Assembly: GCF_001518815.1 (NCBI RefSeq) | Contig: NZ_CP013987.1 | Coordinates: 4,424,501-4,488,500, forward strand | From: Pseudomonas oryzihabitans | Lineage (GTDB): Bacteria > Pseudomonadota > Gammaproteobacteria > Pseudomonadales > Pseudomonadaceae | Direction: 5' to 3' | Length of the DNA: 64,000 bases | Shown here: positions 47,862 to 57,570 of the stretch, in pieces | Numbering within the stretch: position 1 is the stretch's first letter | Layout: each line of letters opens with the position of its first letter | Position numbers and translations under genes: made by a program | Notes under the pieces: model-generated | What the model was told of the DNA's origin: nothing | Seen by the model: only the letters and a program-made list of their open reading frames with translations | Databases searched by the model: none

Positions 47862-48860
47862 ATGACCCCGCTACGTGTGCCGGCGCTCGGCCGAGACCCA
47901 GGTGACACCCTCGCCGCCCTGTGCAAGGCCGGCGGCGATCCCCTGCGCCTGAATGTCCTGCGCGCCCTGCACAGCGCCTCCTTTGGCGTGCTGGAGCTGG
48001 CGCAGATCTTCGCCACCGGCCAGTCCGGCATCAGCCACCACCTCAAGGTGCTGGCCCAGGCCCAGCTGGTGGCCACTCGCCGCGAGGGCAACGCCATCTT
48101 CTATCGTCGCGCCCTGCCCCGCCCCGGCAGCCTGGGCGGCGCCCTGCACGCCGCCCTGCTCGAGGAGGTGGATGCCCTGGCCCTGCCCAGTGCGGTGCAG
48201 ACGCGCATCGGCGAGGTGCATGCCCAGCGCGCCGCGGTGAGTCGCGATTTCTTCGCCCGGGTGGCGGAAAAATTCCAGGCCCAGCAGGACCTCATCGCCA
48301 GTCTGCCGCAGTATCGCGACGGCCTGCTCAGCCTGCTGGACGCCCTGGCCCTGGATCCGCGTGGCTGCGCCCTGGAGGTGGGCCCGGGCGACGGCGCCTT
48401 CCTGCCGGACCTGGCGCGGCGCTTCGCCCGAGTGGTGGCGGTGGACAACAGCCCGGCCATGCTCGAACTGGCGCGTCAGCGCTGCCAGCGCGACGGCCTC
48501 GCCCATGTCGAACTGCAACTGGCCGATGCCCTCGCCGAGCCGCTGCCCCAGGCCGACTGCGTCGTCCTCAACATGGTCCTGCACCACCTGGCCGCCCCGG
48601 CGGAGGCCCTGCAGCAGCTGGCCCGCCGCGTGGCGCCGGGGGGCAGCCTGGTGATCACCGACCTCTGTCCCCACGACCAGACCTGGGCGCGTGCCGCCTG
48701 TGGCGATCTCTGGCTCGGCTTCGACCAGGACGAACTGGCGCGCTGGGCCCAGGCGGCCGGCCTGCAGGCGGGCGAGAGCCTCTACCTCGGCCTGCGCAAT
48801 GGCTTTCAGATCCAGGTGCGCCAGTTCGCGCGCCCGGATCAGGGAAACACCCCGTCATGA
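47862..48860 (+). CDS. ArsR-family regulator fused to SAM-dependent methyltransferase domain
   Basis: A 332-residue protein. The N-terminal ArsR winged helix (about 20-95) has RLNVLRALHSASFGVLELAQIFATGQSGISHHLKVLAQAQLV. The C-terminal Rossmann methyltransferase (about 165-310) has ALEVGPGDGAFLPDL and the later ADCVVLNMVLHHL. This architecture is conserved beside metK in Pseudomonas and probably senses SAM or SAH, controlling methionine-cycle genes. The start is an ATG with no ribosome site. It is 116 bases upstream of metK. Confidence 0.88.
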   Translation: MTPLRVPALGRDPGDTLAALCKAGGDPLRLNVLRALHSASFGVLELAQIFATGQSGISHHLKVLAQAQLVATRREGNAIFYRRALPRPGSLGGALHAALLEEVDALALPSAVQTRIGEVHAQRAAVSRDFFARVAEKFQAQQDLIASLPQYRDGLLSLLDALALDPRGCALEVGPGDGAFLPDLARRFARVVAVDNSPAMLELARQRCQRDGLAHVELQLADALAEPLPQADCVVLNMVLHHLAAPAEALQQLARRVAPGGSLVITDLCPHDQTWARAACGDLWLGFDQDELARWAQAAGLQAGESLYLGLRNGFQIQVRQFARPDQGNTPS

Positions 48861-48976
48861 GGCCAACTGGCCAGTGGCGGGCGGACCCGACGCTCAAGGG
48901 CGTCATGTCCAGCAAGGAAACTGCTGTCTCGACCGGCCTGCGGGCCCCTACCCCCTGGTAATTTAGGAACCATTCG

Positions 48977-50167
<1,191 letters not shown>

Positions 50168-50180
50168 GACGCCTCCCGGT

Positions 50181-50216
50181 AAAAAGCCCCGCCACCGCTG
50201 GTGCCGGGGCTTTTTT
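50181..50216 (+). terminator. Intrinsic terminator after metK
   Basis: AAAAAGCCCCG and CGGGGCTTTTTT pair around a 12-14 base loop, followed by a T-tract. Confidence 0.9.
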
Positions 50217-50337
50217 CTGGGTCTGCCATCGGAATCCCAGCGCTTTCTTGCGCCAGTCCACAGGCTGGCATGCTCGATGCAACCTCTGGGCATCTGGTGG
50301 TCAGAATGCCTCGTCTTCTCCAGGAGTCTGCTTATCC

Positions 50338-50967
50338 ATGTGGCTGTTCATCACCAACTTCGGCGATTCTTCGGTGATGCTTCCCTGCGCCGTCCTGATC
50401 GCACTCTGGCTGCTGGCCGGCCTGTCCGCGCGAGCGGCGTTGTTCTGGCTGCTGCTGTTTGGTGCCGCCGGCCTCGCGGTCGCCCTGTCGAAGATCGCCT
50501 TCTTCGGCTGGGGCCTGGGCATTCCCCGCCTGGATTTCACCGGCTTCAGTGGCCACTCCATGCTGGTGGGCAGCGTGCTGCCGATCCTTGGCTGGCTGCT
50601 GGCCAGTCGGGCGCGGCCGTCGCTACGGCTGACCGCAGCCGCCGTCGGCGCCGCTTGCGCCCTGCTCATCGCGGTCTCGCGGGTGGTGCTGGGCTATCAC
50701 TCGATCTCGGAAGTGGTGACCGGCCTGCCCATCGGCTATGCCGCCAGTGGCGGTCTGCTCTGGCTGCTGCGTGGCCAGGAGGTCAATCTCAAGCCACGCC
50801 AGGCGGCCCTGGGTGCAAGCCTGCTACTCCTGCCGCTGCTGTTGCTGCATGGCACCAACGCGCCGACGCAACGGGTGCTGGAACGCCTGGCGGTGAAATT
50901 CGCCGACGAGCAGAAGCCCTGGACCCGCGCCCACCAGCGTGCCGGGGTCGCCCCCTTGCAGAACTGA
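50338..50967 (+). CDS. PAP2-family membrane phosphatase
   Basis: A 209-residue membrane protein with five or six hydrophobic segments. The PAP2 motifs are FTGFSGHSMLV (SGHS) and SRVVLGYHSISEV, whose SRxxxGxHxxxE fits the catalytic His. It probably dephosphorylates a membrane phospholipid or undecaprenyl diphosphate. CAGGAG lies eleven bases before the ATG at 50338. Confidence 0.8.
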   Translation: MWLFITNFGDSSVMLPCAVLIALWLLAGLSARAALFWLLLFGAAGLAVALSKIAFFGWGLGIPRLDFTGFSGHSMLVGSVLPILGWLLASRARPSLRLTAAAVGAACALLIAVSRVVLGYHSISEVVTGLPIGYAASGGLLWLLRGQEVNLKPRQAALGASLLLLPLLLLHGTNAPTQRVLERLAVKFADEQKPWTRAHQRAGVAPLQN

Positions 50968-51120
50968 GGCGCATCGCTCGGCGCGCGCAATAGATGACGC
51001 ATTGGCTGGCGAATACAGGCAGGCCTCCTAGACTGGCAGAAGCCCTGCGTTTCCTGGGGTGAACGTCCGGGTCCTTCGGCCCCTCCTATTGAAGTCAGCC
51101 CTTGCCGCCGAGTCGTCCGC

Positions 51121-52167
51121 ATGCGCTACTGCCTGTTCCTCTGCAGCCTGGTGCTCACCGGTCTGCCTGCGTCACCCGTGGCGGCTGCCGAGCCCTTGCG
51201 GCTCTATACCTGGGAAGGCTATTTCAGCGATACCCTGCTGCAGCACTGGGCCAAGAGCCATCCGCCGCTGCAGGAGATCCATTTCGACAGCAGTGACGTG
51301 CGCGACGCCACCCTGGCGCGCGGCGATGCCACGCTCGACCTGGTGGTCATCAACGAAGTCAGCGCCACCCGTCTCGGCCAGGACGGCCTGCTGACGCGCA
51401 TCGAGCCACACAGGCTGCCGCACCTGGCAGAACTCGACCCGCGCTGGCGTCACAGCTGCGGCGACTATGCCGTACCCTACGTATGGGGCACCCTGGGGCT
51501 GCTCTACCGCAGTGATCGCCTGGCCAAGGCACCAGACTCCTGGCAATCACTGCTGCAACCCGCCCCCGCCCTGCGCGGCCACATCGCCATGGTCGAAGAC
51601 CATGACGACCTGCTGGTCGCTCCCCTGATCACCCTGGGGGGCGCGATCAACAGCAGCGATCCCGACCTGCTCAGACGCAGTTTCGCCCTGCTCAAGGCTC
51701 AGGCACCGGCGGTGCTGACCTATCAGTACGTGGTCAGCGCCCTGCGCAATCCGGCCTACAGCGACCTCATCGACCTGGCGCTGGGCTACAGTGGCGATCA
51801 ACACCTGCTCAATGCCACCACGCCCGGACAGCCCTGGCGCTTCGTCACGCCCCGCGAGGGTAGCCTGCTCTGGGTGGACTGCCTGGCGGTGCCGAGCAAT
51901 TCCCCACATCAGGCTGCCGCCGAGCGCTTCATCGACTTTCTCAACGAGCCGCATAACGCCCTGCTGGCCACGGAGGAACTGCACCTGGGGACGCCCAACG
52001 CCGGTGCCGCGCGCCTGTTGTCGGCGGAGCTGCGCCAGGACCCCAGTCTGTTTCCTCCCGAAGACGTCCTCGCCCACAGTCAGCTCTTTCGCGAAGGTCC
52101 GCCAGATACCTTCCAGACCCGGCAACGTATCGGCAGTGCACTGGTGAGTCGCCATGAATCTCAATAG
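51121..52167 (+). CDS. Periplasmic PotD/NspS-like polyamine-binding protein
   Basis: A 348-residue exported protein; signal peptide MRYCLFLCSLVLTGLPASPVAAA, then EPLRLYTWEGYFSDTLLQHW, typical of the spermidine/putrescine-binding fold, with DLVVINEVSATRLGQDGLL, YAVPYVWGTLGLLYRSDRL, and SLLWVDCLAVPSNSPH. No ABC permease or ATPase gene is nearby. Instead its end overlaps a GGDEF-EAL gene by 14 bases, the layout of Vibrio NspS-MbaA, where NspS is a ligand sensor rather than a transporter component. Polyamine binding is inferred. Confidence 0.82.
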   Translation: MRYCLFLCSLVLTGLPASPVAAAEPLRLYTWEGYFSDTLLQHWAKSHPPLQEIHFDSSDVRDATLARGDATLDLVVINEVSATRLGQDGLLTRIEPHRLPHLAELDPRWRHSCGDYAVPYVWGTLGLLYRSDRLAKAPDSWQSLLQPAPALRGHIAMVEDHDDLLVAPLITLGGAINSSDPDLLRRSFALLKAQAPAVLTYQYVVSALRNPAYSDLIDLALGYSGDQHLLNATTPGQPWRFVTPREGSLLWVDCLAVPSNSPHQAAAERFIDFLNEPHNALLATEELHLGTPNAGAARLLSAELRQDPSLFPPEDVLAHSQLFREGPPDTFQTRQRIGSALVSRHESQ

Positions 52168-54478
52168 GCGCGTCCTGCTGCTGATCCTGCCGGTCGCCCT
52201 GCTCTGCAGCCTGACCCTGGTGGGACTGGGCTACACGGTGCAGCGCGAGGCGGTGATAGGGCTCGAACGCTCCCGGGTCAATCACGACCTGGCGGCGCTC
52301 GAAACCACCTATCGCGAGTACGATCAGTTCAGTCGCAATCTGCTCTATGCCCTGGCCAACAGCGCGGCGCTGGGCAACTTCCTGCGGCAGACCGACGTGC
52401 CCTATCGCAACGAAGCCCTGGGTACCCAGCTGCAACTGGCGGTCCAGCGACTGGTCGGCAACGATGCTCCCAGCCGCATCTCGCTGACGATCGCCCGACC
52501 GGACCTGAGCCTGGCCTACTACTACGAACGCAGCGATGATCCCTTCGCCCAGTTGGGCAGCCGGCAGCGGCAGCTGCTCGAACGCCTGGCGCGCGCGCCG
52601 GACGGCCCGCTGGAGCGTCGAGACTACCTGATCGACGAACAGGGCCAGTCGCTACTGGTGGCGACGACCGCGCTGCTGCCCAGTACGGCCGGGCCGCCTC
52701 TTCCAGGCCAGCGCGACCTGGCGATGACGCTGCAGTTGGCGGTCAGCCCGGAGCGGGTGGAAACCCTGCGGCGGACCCTCGAACAGACCTATGGCGCACC
52801 GCTGGAATTCTCTCGCACGCCGCCCGTACGGACTTCGGCATTCACGGCCGTCGAACGCCTGGCACCGGATCTCTATGTTCGTCTGAGTCCGGACCCACAG
52901 CACCTGCACGAGCAATTGCGCAGCCTGGCAGTGGCCTATTTCAGCGGCGGGCTGCTGGTGACCCTGGCCTGCATCCTGGTGCTGGTGATCCTCATTCGCC
53001 GCCATATCACCCTGCCCATCGCTCGCCTGGACAGCCAGCTCACCGAGGTCCTGGAAGGTCAGCGCCTGGCGCTCGAAGACAGCCGCGAGCCGGGCGAGAT
53101 CGGCCATCTGGGCGCCAACATGAAGCGCCTGCACGACAACAACCTGGCCATCCTGGCGCAGCTGCGCACGGCCCTGCGCACCGACGTCCTGACCCAGATC
53201 GGCAACCGCCGCTACTTCCAGCTCATGGGCGAGTCCTGGCTGGCAGGAAAGCCGGATGGCCGTACCATCGCCCTGCTCTATTTCGGGCTCGACCATTTCA
53301 AGTCGGTGAACGACAGATTCGGCCACGAAGTGGGCGATGAATTGCTGCAGGCGATGGCCCGGCAGACGCAGCAGCTGCTCGCTGCCTATCAAGAGCGCAA
53401 CGAAGTGGTCTTCACCCGTCTGGCTGGCGATGAGTTCGCCATCCTGCTGCGCGGATCGGCAGCGGCAACCGATGCCCTCGCCCTCGGTGAGGAACTGCAA
53501 CGAAATTACGACAGCGGTACCCTGGTCGGCGAGCGGCGCTATGCCGTGACCCTGAGCATCGGCCTGGCCGCGCCCGAGGCCCCGCTGGACCTGGCCGACC
53601 TGCTGGCCCAGGCCGCCCTGGCCCTGGACCGGGCCAAGAGCGAAGGCGGCAATCGGCTGGTGCATTTCACTCCGGCGCTGGCCGCGCGCCAGCGTCGCCA
53701 GGATCTGCTGGACGAGTACCTGCGCCACCTCAACCCGGACGAGGAGTTTCACCTGGTCTACATGCCGGCGGTCGACAGTGCCGGTCAGGTACGCTCCGCC
53801 GAAACCCTGCTGCGCTGGAATTCGCCACGCCTCGGCGCCGTGTCGCCCGCGGAATTCATTCCCATCGCCGAGCGCCAGGGACATTTCCGCTGGATCGACC
53901 GCTGGGTCGTGGACCAGGCCTGTCGTGAGTATCCGGCCCTGCAGGAGATCCTGGGCAATGACTTGGTGCTGTCCGTCAACCTGTCGTCCGCGCAGCTGGA
54001 CCAGGCCGATATCGTGCCCTACCTGCGCGAGCGGGTGCGCCACCACGGCGTCGATCCGGGCCACCTGGAGCTGGAATTCACCGAGACCTTCGCCGCCGAG
54101 CTGAACGAGCGCACCCTGGGGCTGCTGCACGAGCTGCGCGCCGAGGGCTTTCGCGTGGCCATTGATGACTTCGGCGTGGGCTACACCTCCATCCAGCAGG
54201 TCACCGACTATCCCGCCGACACCATCAAGTTCGACCGCCTGATCGTCGAACGCCTCAGCCAACCCGGGAACCAGGCCAGCCTGGATGCGCTGGTCGCCTT
54301 CTGCCATGCCCGCGACGCCCAGGTCATCGCCGAAGGCGTGGACACCGAGCAGAAGCAGCTCTGCCTGCACCAGGCCGGCTGCGATCTCCTGCAGGGCTTT
54401 CTGGTCTGCCCGCCGCGGCGACTGGACGAGCTGGGCGAATGGCAGCGCCAGCGACTGGGCAATCCCAGCCCGGTCTAG
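52154..54478 (+). CDS. Membrane GGDEF-EAL c-di-GMP protein, MbaA-like
   Basis: A 774-residue inner-membrane protein. TM1 is about residues 7-29, a periplasmic domain about 30-255, TM2 about 256-278, and a HAMP-like linker to about 330. The GGDEF domain (about 335-505) has AGDEF instead of GGDEF and no RxxD inhibitory site. The EAL domain (about 515-765) has ETL in place of EAL, but NLSS, DDFG, the lysine in DTIKFD, EGVD and QGF are retained, so phosphodiesterase activity is plausible. Its start overlaps the PotD-like gene end. The periplasmic domain probably receives that protein. Confidence 0.88.
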   Translation: MNLNRRVLLLILPVALLCSLTLVGLGYTVQREAVIGLERSRVNHDLAALETTYREYDQFSRNLLYALANSAALGNFLRQTDVPYRNEALGTQLQLAVQRLVGNDAPSRISLTIARPDLSLAYYYERSDDPFAQLGSRQRQLLERLARAPDGPLERRDYLIDEQGQSLLVATTALLPSTAGPPLPGQRDLAMTLQLAVSPERVETLRRTLEQTYGAPLEFSRTPPVRTSAFTAVERLAPDLYVRLSPDPQHLHEQLRSLAVAYFSGGLLVTLACILVLVILIRRHITLPIARLDSQLTEVLEGQRLALEDSREPGEIGHLGANMKRLHDNNLAILAQLRTALRTDVLTQIGNRRYFQLMGESWLAGKPDGRTIALLYFGLDHFKSVNDRFGHEVGDELLQAMARQTQQLLAAYQERNEVVFTRLAGDEFAILLRGSAAATDALALGEELQRNYDSGTLVGERRYAVTLSIGLAAPEAPLDLADLLAQAALALDRAKSEGGNRLVHFTPALAARQRRQDLLDEYLRHLNPDEEFHLVYMPAVDSAGQVRSAETLLRWNSPRLGAVSPAEFIPIAERQGHFRWIDRWVVDQACREYPALQEILGNDLVLSVNLSSAQLDQADIVPYLRERVRHHGVDPGHLELEFTETFAAELNERTLGLLHELRAEGFRVAIDDFGVGYTSIQQVTDYPADTIKFDRLIVERLSQPGNQASLDALVAFCHARDAQVIAEGVDTEQKQLCLHQAGCDLLQGFLVCPPRRLDELGEWQRQRLGNPSPV

Positions 54479-54489
54479 GGCTAAAGGGC

Positions 54490-54516
54490 AGCCCGCTGCC
54501 GCAAGGTCGGCGGGCT
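54490..54516. terminator. Hairpin between GGDEF-EAL gene and estA
   Basis: AGCCCGC (54490-54496) and GCGGGCT (54510-54516) form a 7-base stem between the convergent genes. There is no T-tract, so it is a weak or Rho-assisted terminator at best. Confidence 0.4.
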
Positions 54517-54537
54517 ATCCCCGGGTTGGGCCCGTGC

Positions 54538-56475
54538 TTAGAAATCCAGCGACAGGCCCAGCCCTACGCCCTGCTGATGGGTATCACCCGCGCCGGCATA
54601 GCTGTAGCCGCCGCGCAGGGTCAGCTCCGGGGTCAGGCGCTGGACCACGCCCAGACTCAGGCGCGTACGGTCGCTGTCCGGCTGGTAGCCATCCAGGGTG
54701 TAGTCCAGACCCGGCACGCTGTTCAGGCGCATGGTCACATCGCGAGTGCCGTCGGCGAATTCCCGTTCGCGGCCCACATCGGCGAACAGCGCCGTGGCCG
54801 GTGCGAGTTGCCAGCGGCCCTGCAGGCCCAGCCCGAGGCGCCGCGAGGTGCTCGACTGGTCGTCGAACTCCAGCGCCGTGGCATCGCTGCCGCGCTCGCG
54901 ATAGCCATCCACCTGGACGCGGGCATAGTCGGCGCTCACGTAGGGGCTCAGGTGCCAGGGACTGCCAGCCGCGGCCAGGTCATAGCCCAGGCGCGCCGAG
55001 AGGGCACGCAGATCACCATCGGTATCGCCCTGCTCGCTGCGCGTGGTCGGGCCGAGGGCGAAGCGCCGGCTCAGGTCGTCATAGTCCAGGCGGCCACCGG
55101 TGGCGGTGAGATCGCCCCAGAGGCGCTCGCCCTGGTACTGGGCGAAGGCGCTGAGCAGATAGCTGTTGAGGCGATAGTCGGAATCGGCCGCACCGGGCTC
55201 CAGGTGCTGCCGCGCGACCCCGGCGGCGACACCGAGGCGCCATTCCTCACTGAGTCGATAGCTGCCGCCCAGGTCCAGGCTGTAGCCGTTGCCATCGCCA
55301 CCGGCGGTGCTGCGCTGGTCGTCGACGTCCAGCCGCCGCGCGCTGGTATCCACATAGCCCTGCCAGCGCCCCACCGGCTGCCAGGCGTGCCAGTCGCCCA
55401 GCCAGCGCTGGTGCAGGCCGTCCTGGTGCGCCCTCAGGGTGGACTGGGCCATCTCCGGCAGCAGGGTGACCTCCCAAGGCGCCGCCAGCAGCGAATAGGC
55501 GTAGTCGGCGATCAGCCGCTGCCCCGTGATGGTCGGGTGCACGCGATCGTTGAACAGCAGCTGGCTGGGATCGGCCGCGGCGGCGCCTAGCCCGTAGGTG
55601 GTATTGCGGGTGCAGTTGTCGCCACTGAAGCAGGTGCCGGTGAGATTCTGCCCGGTGGCCAGCCCATAGCGTCCGGGTTCCGCCACCACCTCGGCGAGCA
55701 GTTGTGGCACGTTGAGACCGATGATCTCCGCGTCGATGCCCGCCAGCCGCGTCACCAGGGCCTGGTTGTAGACCCGGCTCAGGGCCGAAGTGGCCGCCTG
55801 CTGCGGCGAACCGGCCAGGGCCGGGGTCTGGCCGATGTCGGGCAGCAGCCAGACCACCAGATGGCGGGCCCCGGCCTGCTGCAACGCAGCGACGCCGTCA
55901 CCCAGACGATTGGCCGCGGCCGCGGCGGTCGCCGGCGAGGTGACCAGCCCTTGGAGGAAGTCGTTACCGCCACCGCTGATATAGAACAGGGTGTTGGGAT
56001 CCAGGCTCAACCCCTGGCTGGCAAGACCGGGCAGATAGCCATCGCGGCTGCGCAGGGTCAGGCCGCCAACCGCCACCGTCGAGCCGTTGGCGGCGGTGAT
56101 CGAATCGCGGATCTGCGCCGTGGTGTAGCCACCCACCGCCCAGTTGTCGCCGTCGCTGAGCCCCAGCAGCCGATTGATCACCGAGGTCGAGGCGTCCAGA
56201 GTGCGGGCATCGAAGCCCAACTGCTGGCCAAGCAGGATCGAGGACACCGGGCCGGTCACCGCGCCGCTCGCCGGGCTGTAGCCGGGGCCGACACGATTGG
56301 TGAACCTGAGGCTGGCGCCATTGACCCCGGTATCGGGAAATTGCCCGGCGTCCAGCAGGCTGTCGCCGAACACGGTGAAGCCACTGTAGGGATTGGGAGC
56401 CGCCTGCACGGTTGCCGCGAGCGTCGTCGCCAGGGCGATGGCCAGCGGCAGGCGTTGCCTGAGGAAAGATGTCAT
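54538..56475 (-). CDS. estA: Autotransporter esterase EstA, GDSL type
   Basis: A 645-residue outer-membrane esterase displayed on the cell surface. A signal peptide (to about residue 26) precedes the GDSL hydrolase passenger: FGDSLLDAGQ with the Ser, GGGNDF with the Asn, and DRVHPT with the catalytic Asp/His. The C-terminal autotransporter barrel begins near 370 and ends LGLSLDF with terminal Phe. EstA in P. aeruginosa affects rhamnolipid production and motility. It is convergent with the GGDEF-EAL gene. Confidence 0.93.
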   Translation of the reverse strand: MTSFLRQRLPLAIALATTLAATVQAAPNPYSGFTVFGDSLLDAGQFPDTGVNGASLRFTNRVGPGYSPASGAVTGPVSSILLGQQLGFDARTLDASTSVINRLLGLSDGDNWAVGGYTTAQIRDSITAANGSTVAVGGLTLRSRDGYLPGLASQGLSLDPNTLFYISGGGNDFLQGLVTSPATAAAAANRLGDGVAALQQAGARHLVVWLLPDIGQTPALAGSPQQAATSALSRVYNQALVTRLAGIDAEIIGLNVPQLLAEVVAEPGRYGLATGQNLTGTCFSGDNCTRNTTYGLGAAAADPSQLLFNDRVHPTITGQRLIADYAYSLLAAPWEVTLLPEMAQSTLRAHQDGLHQRWLGDWHAWQPVGRWQGYVDTSARRLDVDDQRSTAGGDGNGYSLDLGGSYRLSEEWRLGVAAGVARQHLEPGAADSDYRLNSYLLSAFAQYQGERLWGDLTATGGRLDYDDLSRRFALGPTTRSEQGDTDGDLRALSARLGYDLAAAGSPWHLSPYVSADYARVQVDGYRERGSDATALEFDDQSSTSRRLGLGLQGRWQLAPATALFADVGREREFADGTRDVTMRLNSVPGLDYTLDGYQPDSDRTRLSLGVVQRLTPELTLRGGYSYAGAGDTHQQGVGLGLSLDF

Positions 56476-56587
56476 GCCTGCATCCTGATTGTTGTTATGG
56501 AAACACGCGTCAGGGCGTGTAGCCCCACGCTAGACGGTTTTTGTGACGTTGTATCTGGGTGTGAACAAAAACTTGCAAGACGTTCAT

Positions 56588-56613
56588 GCCGTCTGGACGG
56601 CATGCCAGACGGC
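56588..56613. promoter_or_regulatory. Inverted repeat upstream of estA
   Basis: GCCGTCTGG (56588-56596) and CCAGACGGC (56605-56613) are perfect 9-base arms around 8 bases, about 110 bases upstream of the estA start. It may be an operator or a repeat hairpin. Confidence 0.4.
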
Positions 56614-56688
56614 TGTCGATAGTTCGACTAGGGCGGCCCGCCATGACTGTCGAGTCTGCTGATCAACCAGTGGCAGCACTCATGGGGT

Positions 56689-57005
56689 GATGACGCTGAG
56701 CGTCCGCTCGAATAGCACCCTCTCCCTCTGGGAGAGGGTTGGGGTGAGGGTTTCTGACAGCGAACCCCAGTGGAAAAGGCTGCGCCGTTTTCCACGCTAA
56801 GATTTTCTCCGGGCGATGACGCTGAGCACCCGCTCGGATAGCCCCCTCTCCCCCAGGGAGAGGGTTGGGGTGAGGGTCCCTTGCCAGTGAGCCCCTAGTG
56901 GAAAAGGCTGCACCGTTTTCCACGCTACGGTTTTCTCCGTGGCGACGGCGCTGAGCGCCCGCTCGTATAGCACCCTCTCCCTCTGGCAGAGGGTTGGGGT
57001 GAGGG
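56689..57005. repeat. Second composite repeat array, three units of about 127 bp
   Basis: Units begin at about 56689, 56815 and 56944 (GATGACGCTGAGC-like), spaced 126 and 129 bases; the third is truncated. Each contains the CCCTCTCCC...GGGAGAGGGTTGGGGTGAGGG module, and the first two also carry the GTGGAAAAGGCTGC(G/A)CCGTTTTCCAC palindrome. The palindromes match those of the 37.4-kb array and the solo copy at 1882, but the joining sequence differs. Confidence 0.9.
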
Positions 57006-57035
57006 AACGGCGAGATCCCTATCCCGCCAGCTACC

Positions 57036-57425
57036 TCACTGCCCCAGCTTGCCGGCCTCGCAGCCGGTGCTGGCGCACTCGCGCAGACGCTCCTTGAGCG
57101 TCTCCACACGGCTTTCGGTCAGGCTGACGGCGCAGTCCAGGTTGACGAAGTAGCCATCGGCCTCCTCGCGGGCGCACTGGCTGTCGCGCTGCTTGATCCA
57201 GGCGAGTTGCCCCTGCTTGAGCAGCGCCTGCTGATCGGCCGGCAGTTGCTTGCGCAGTTCGCCATAGGTCTGATTCAGCGACTTGTCGCTCTGGGCGAAC
57301 AGGGTGCTCGCGCAGTAGACGGTGTCGAAGGCGTTACGGGGCGTCCCGCACCCGGCGGCTTGGGCATTGGCGAGCGCGAAGAGACTCGCCAGCGTCAGGG
57401 TGGCGACAAGGGTGGGTTTCAACAT
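57036..57425 (-). CDS. LprI-like periplasmic protein (DUF1311)
   Basis: A 129-residue exported protein. After the signal peptide (MLKPTLVATLTLASLFALANAQA) come the conserved Cys, the LNQTYGELRKQL block and QLAWIKQRDSQCA, then VSLTESRVETLKERL, typical of the LprI/YecT lysozyme-inhibitor family. It has six cysteines that should form disulfides. Lysozyme inhibition is family knowledge only. AGGA precedes the ATG at 57425. Its end lies 30 bases from the repeat array. Confidence 0.8.
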   Translation of the reverse strand: MLKPTLVATLTLASLFALANAQAAGCGTPRNAFDTVYCASTLFAQSDKSLNQTYGELRKQLPADQQALLKQGQLAWIKQRDSQCAREEADGYFVNLDCAVSLTESRVETLKERLRECASTGCEAGKLGQ

Positions 57426-57530
57426 GGCAGCATCCTGCAAGGGGGCCGTCCGGAGTGGCGCGGCCATGAGACCAAAGCTAGCAGAGCCGCCGGTTGCGCG
57501 CGTGGCGCCTGCTGAAAAACAGCCAACAAA

Positions 57531-57550
57531 AAAGCGCCCGAAGGCGCTTT
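57531..57550 (-). terminator. Terminator of typA
   Basis: On the minus strand AAAGCGCC-TTCG-GGCGCTTT is a stem with a TTCG tetraloop followed by a T-run. It lies 20 bases after the typA stop. Confidence 0.9.
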
Positions 57551-57570
57551 CCTGTACTACCCGAGCGGGA

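Noticed and set aside
48861-48976. SAM or SAH riboswitch before metK
   Set aside because: Only a weak 5-base hairpin is present and no known riboswitch core sequence is seen.
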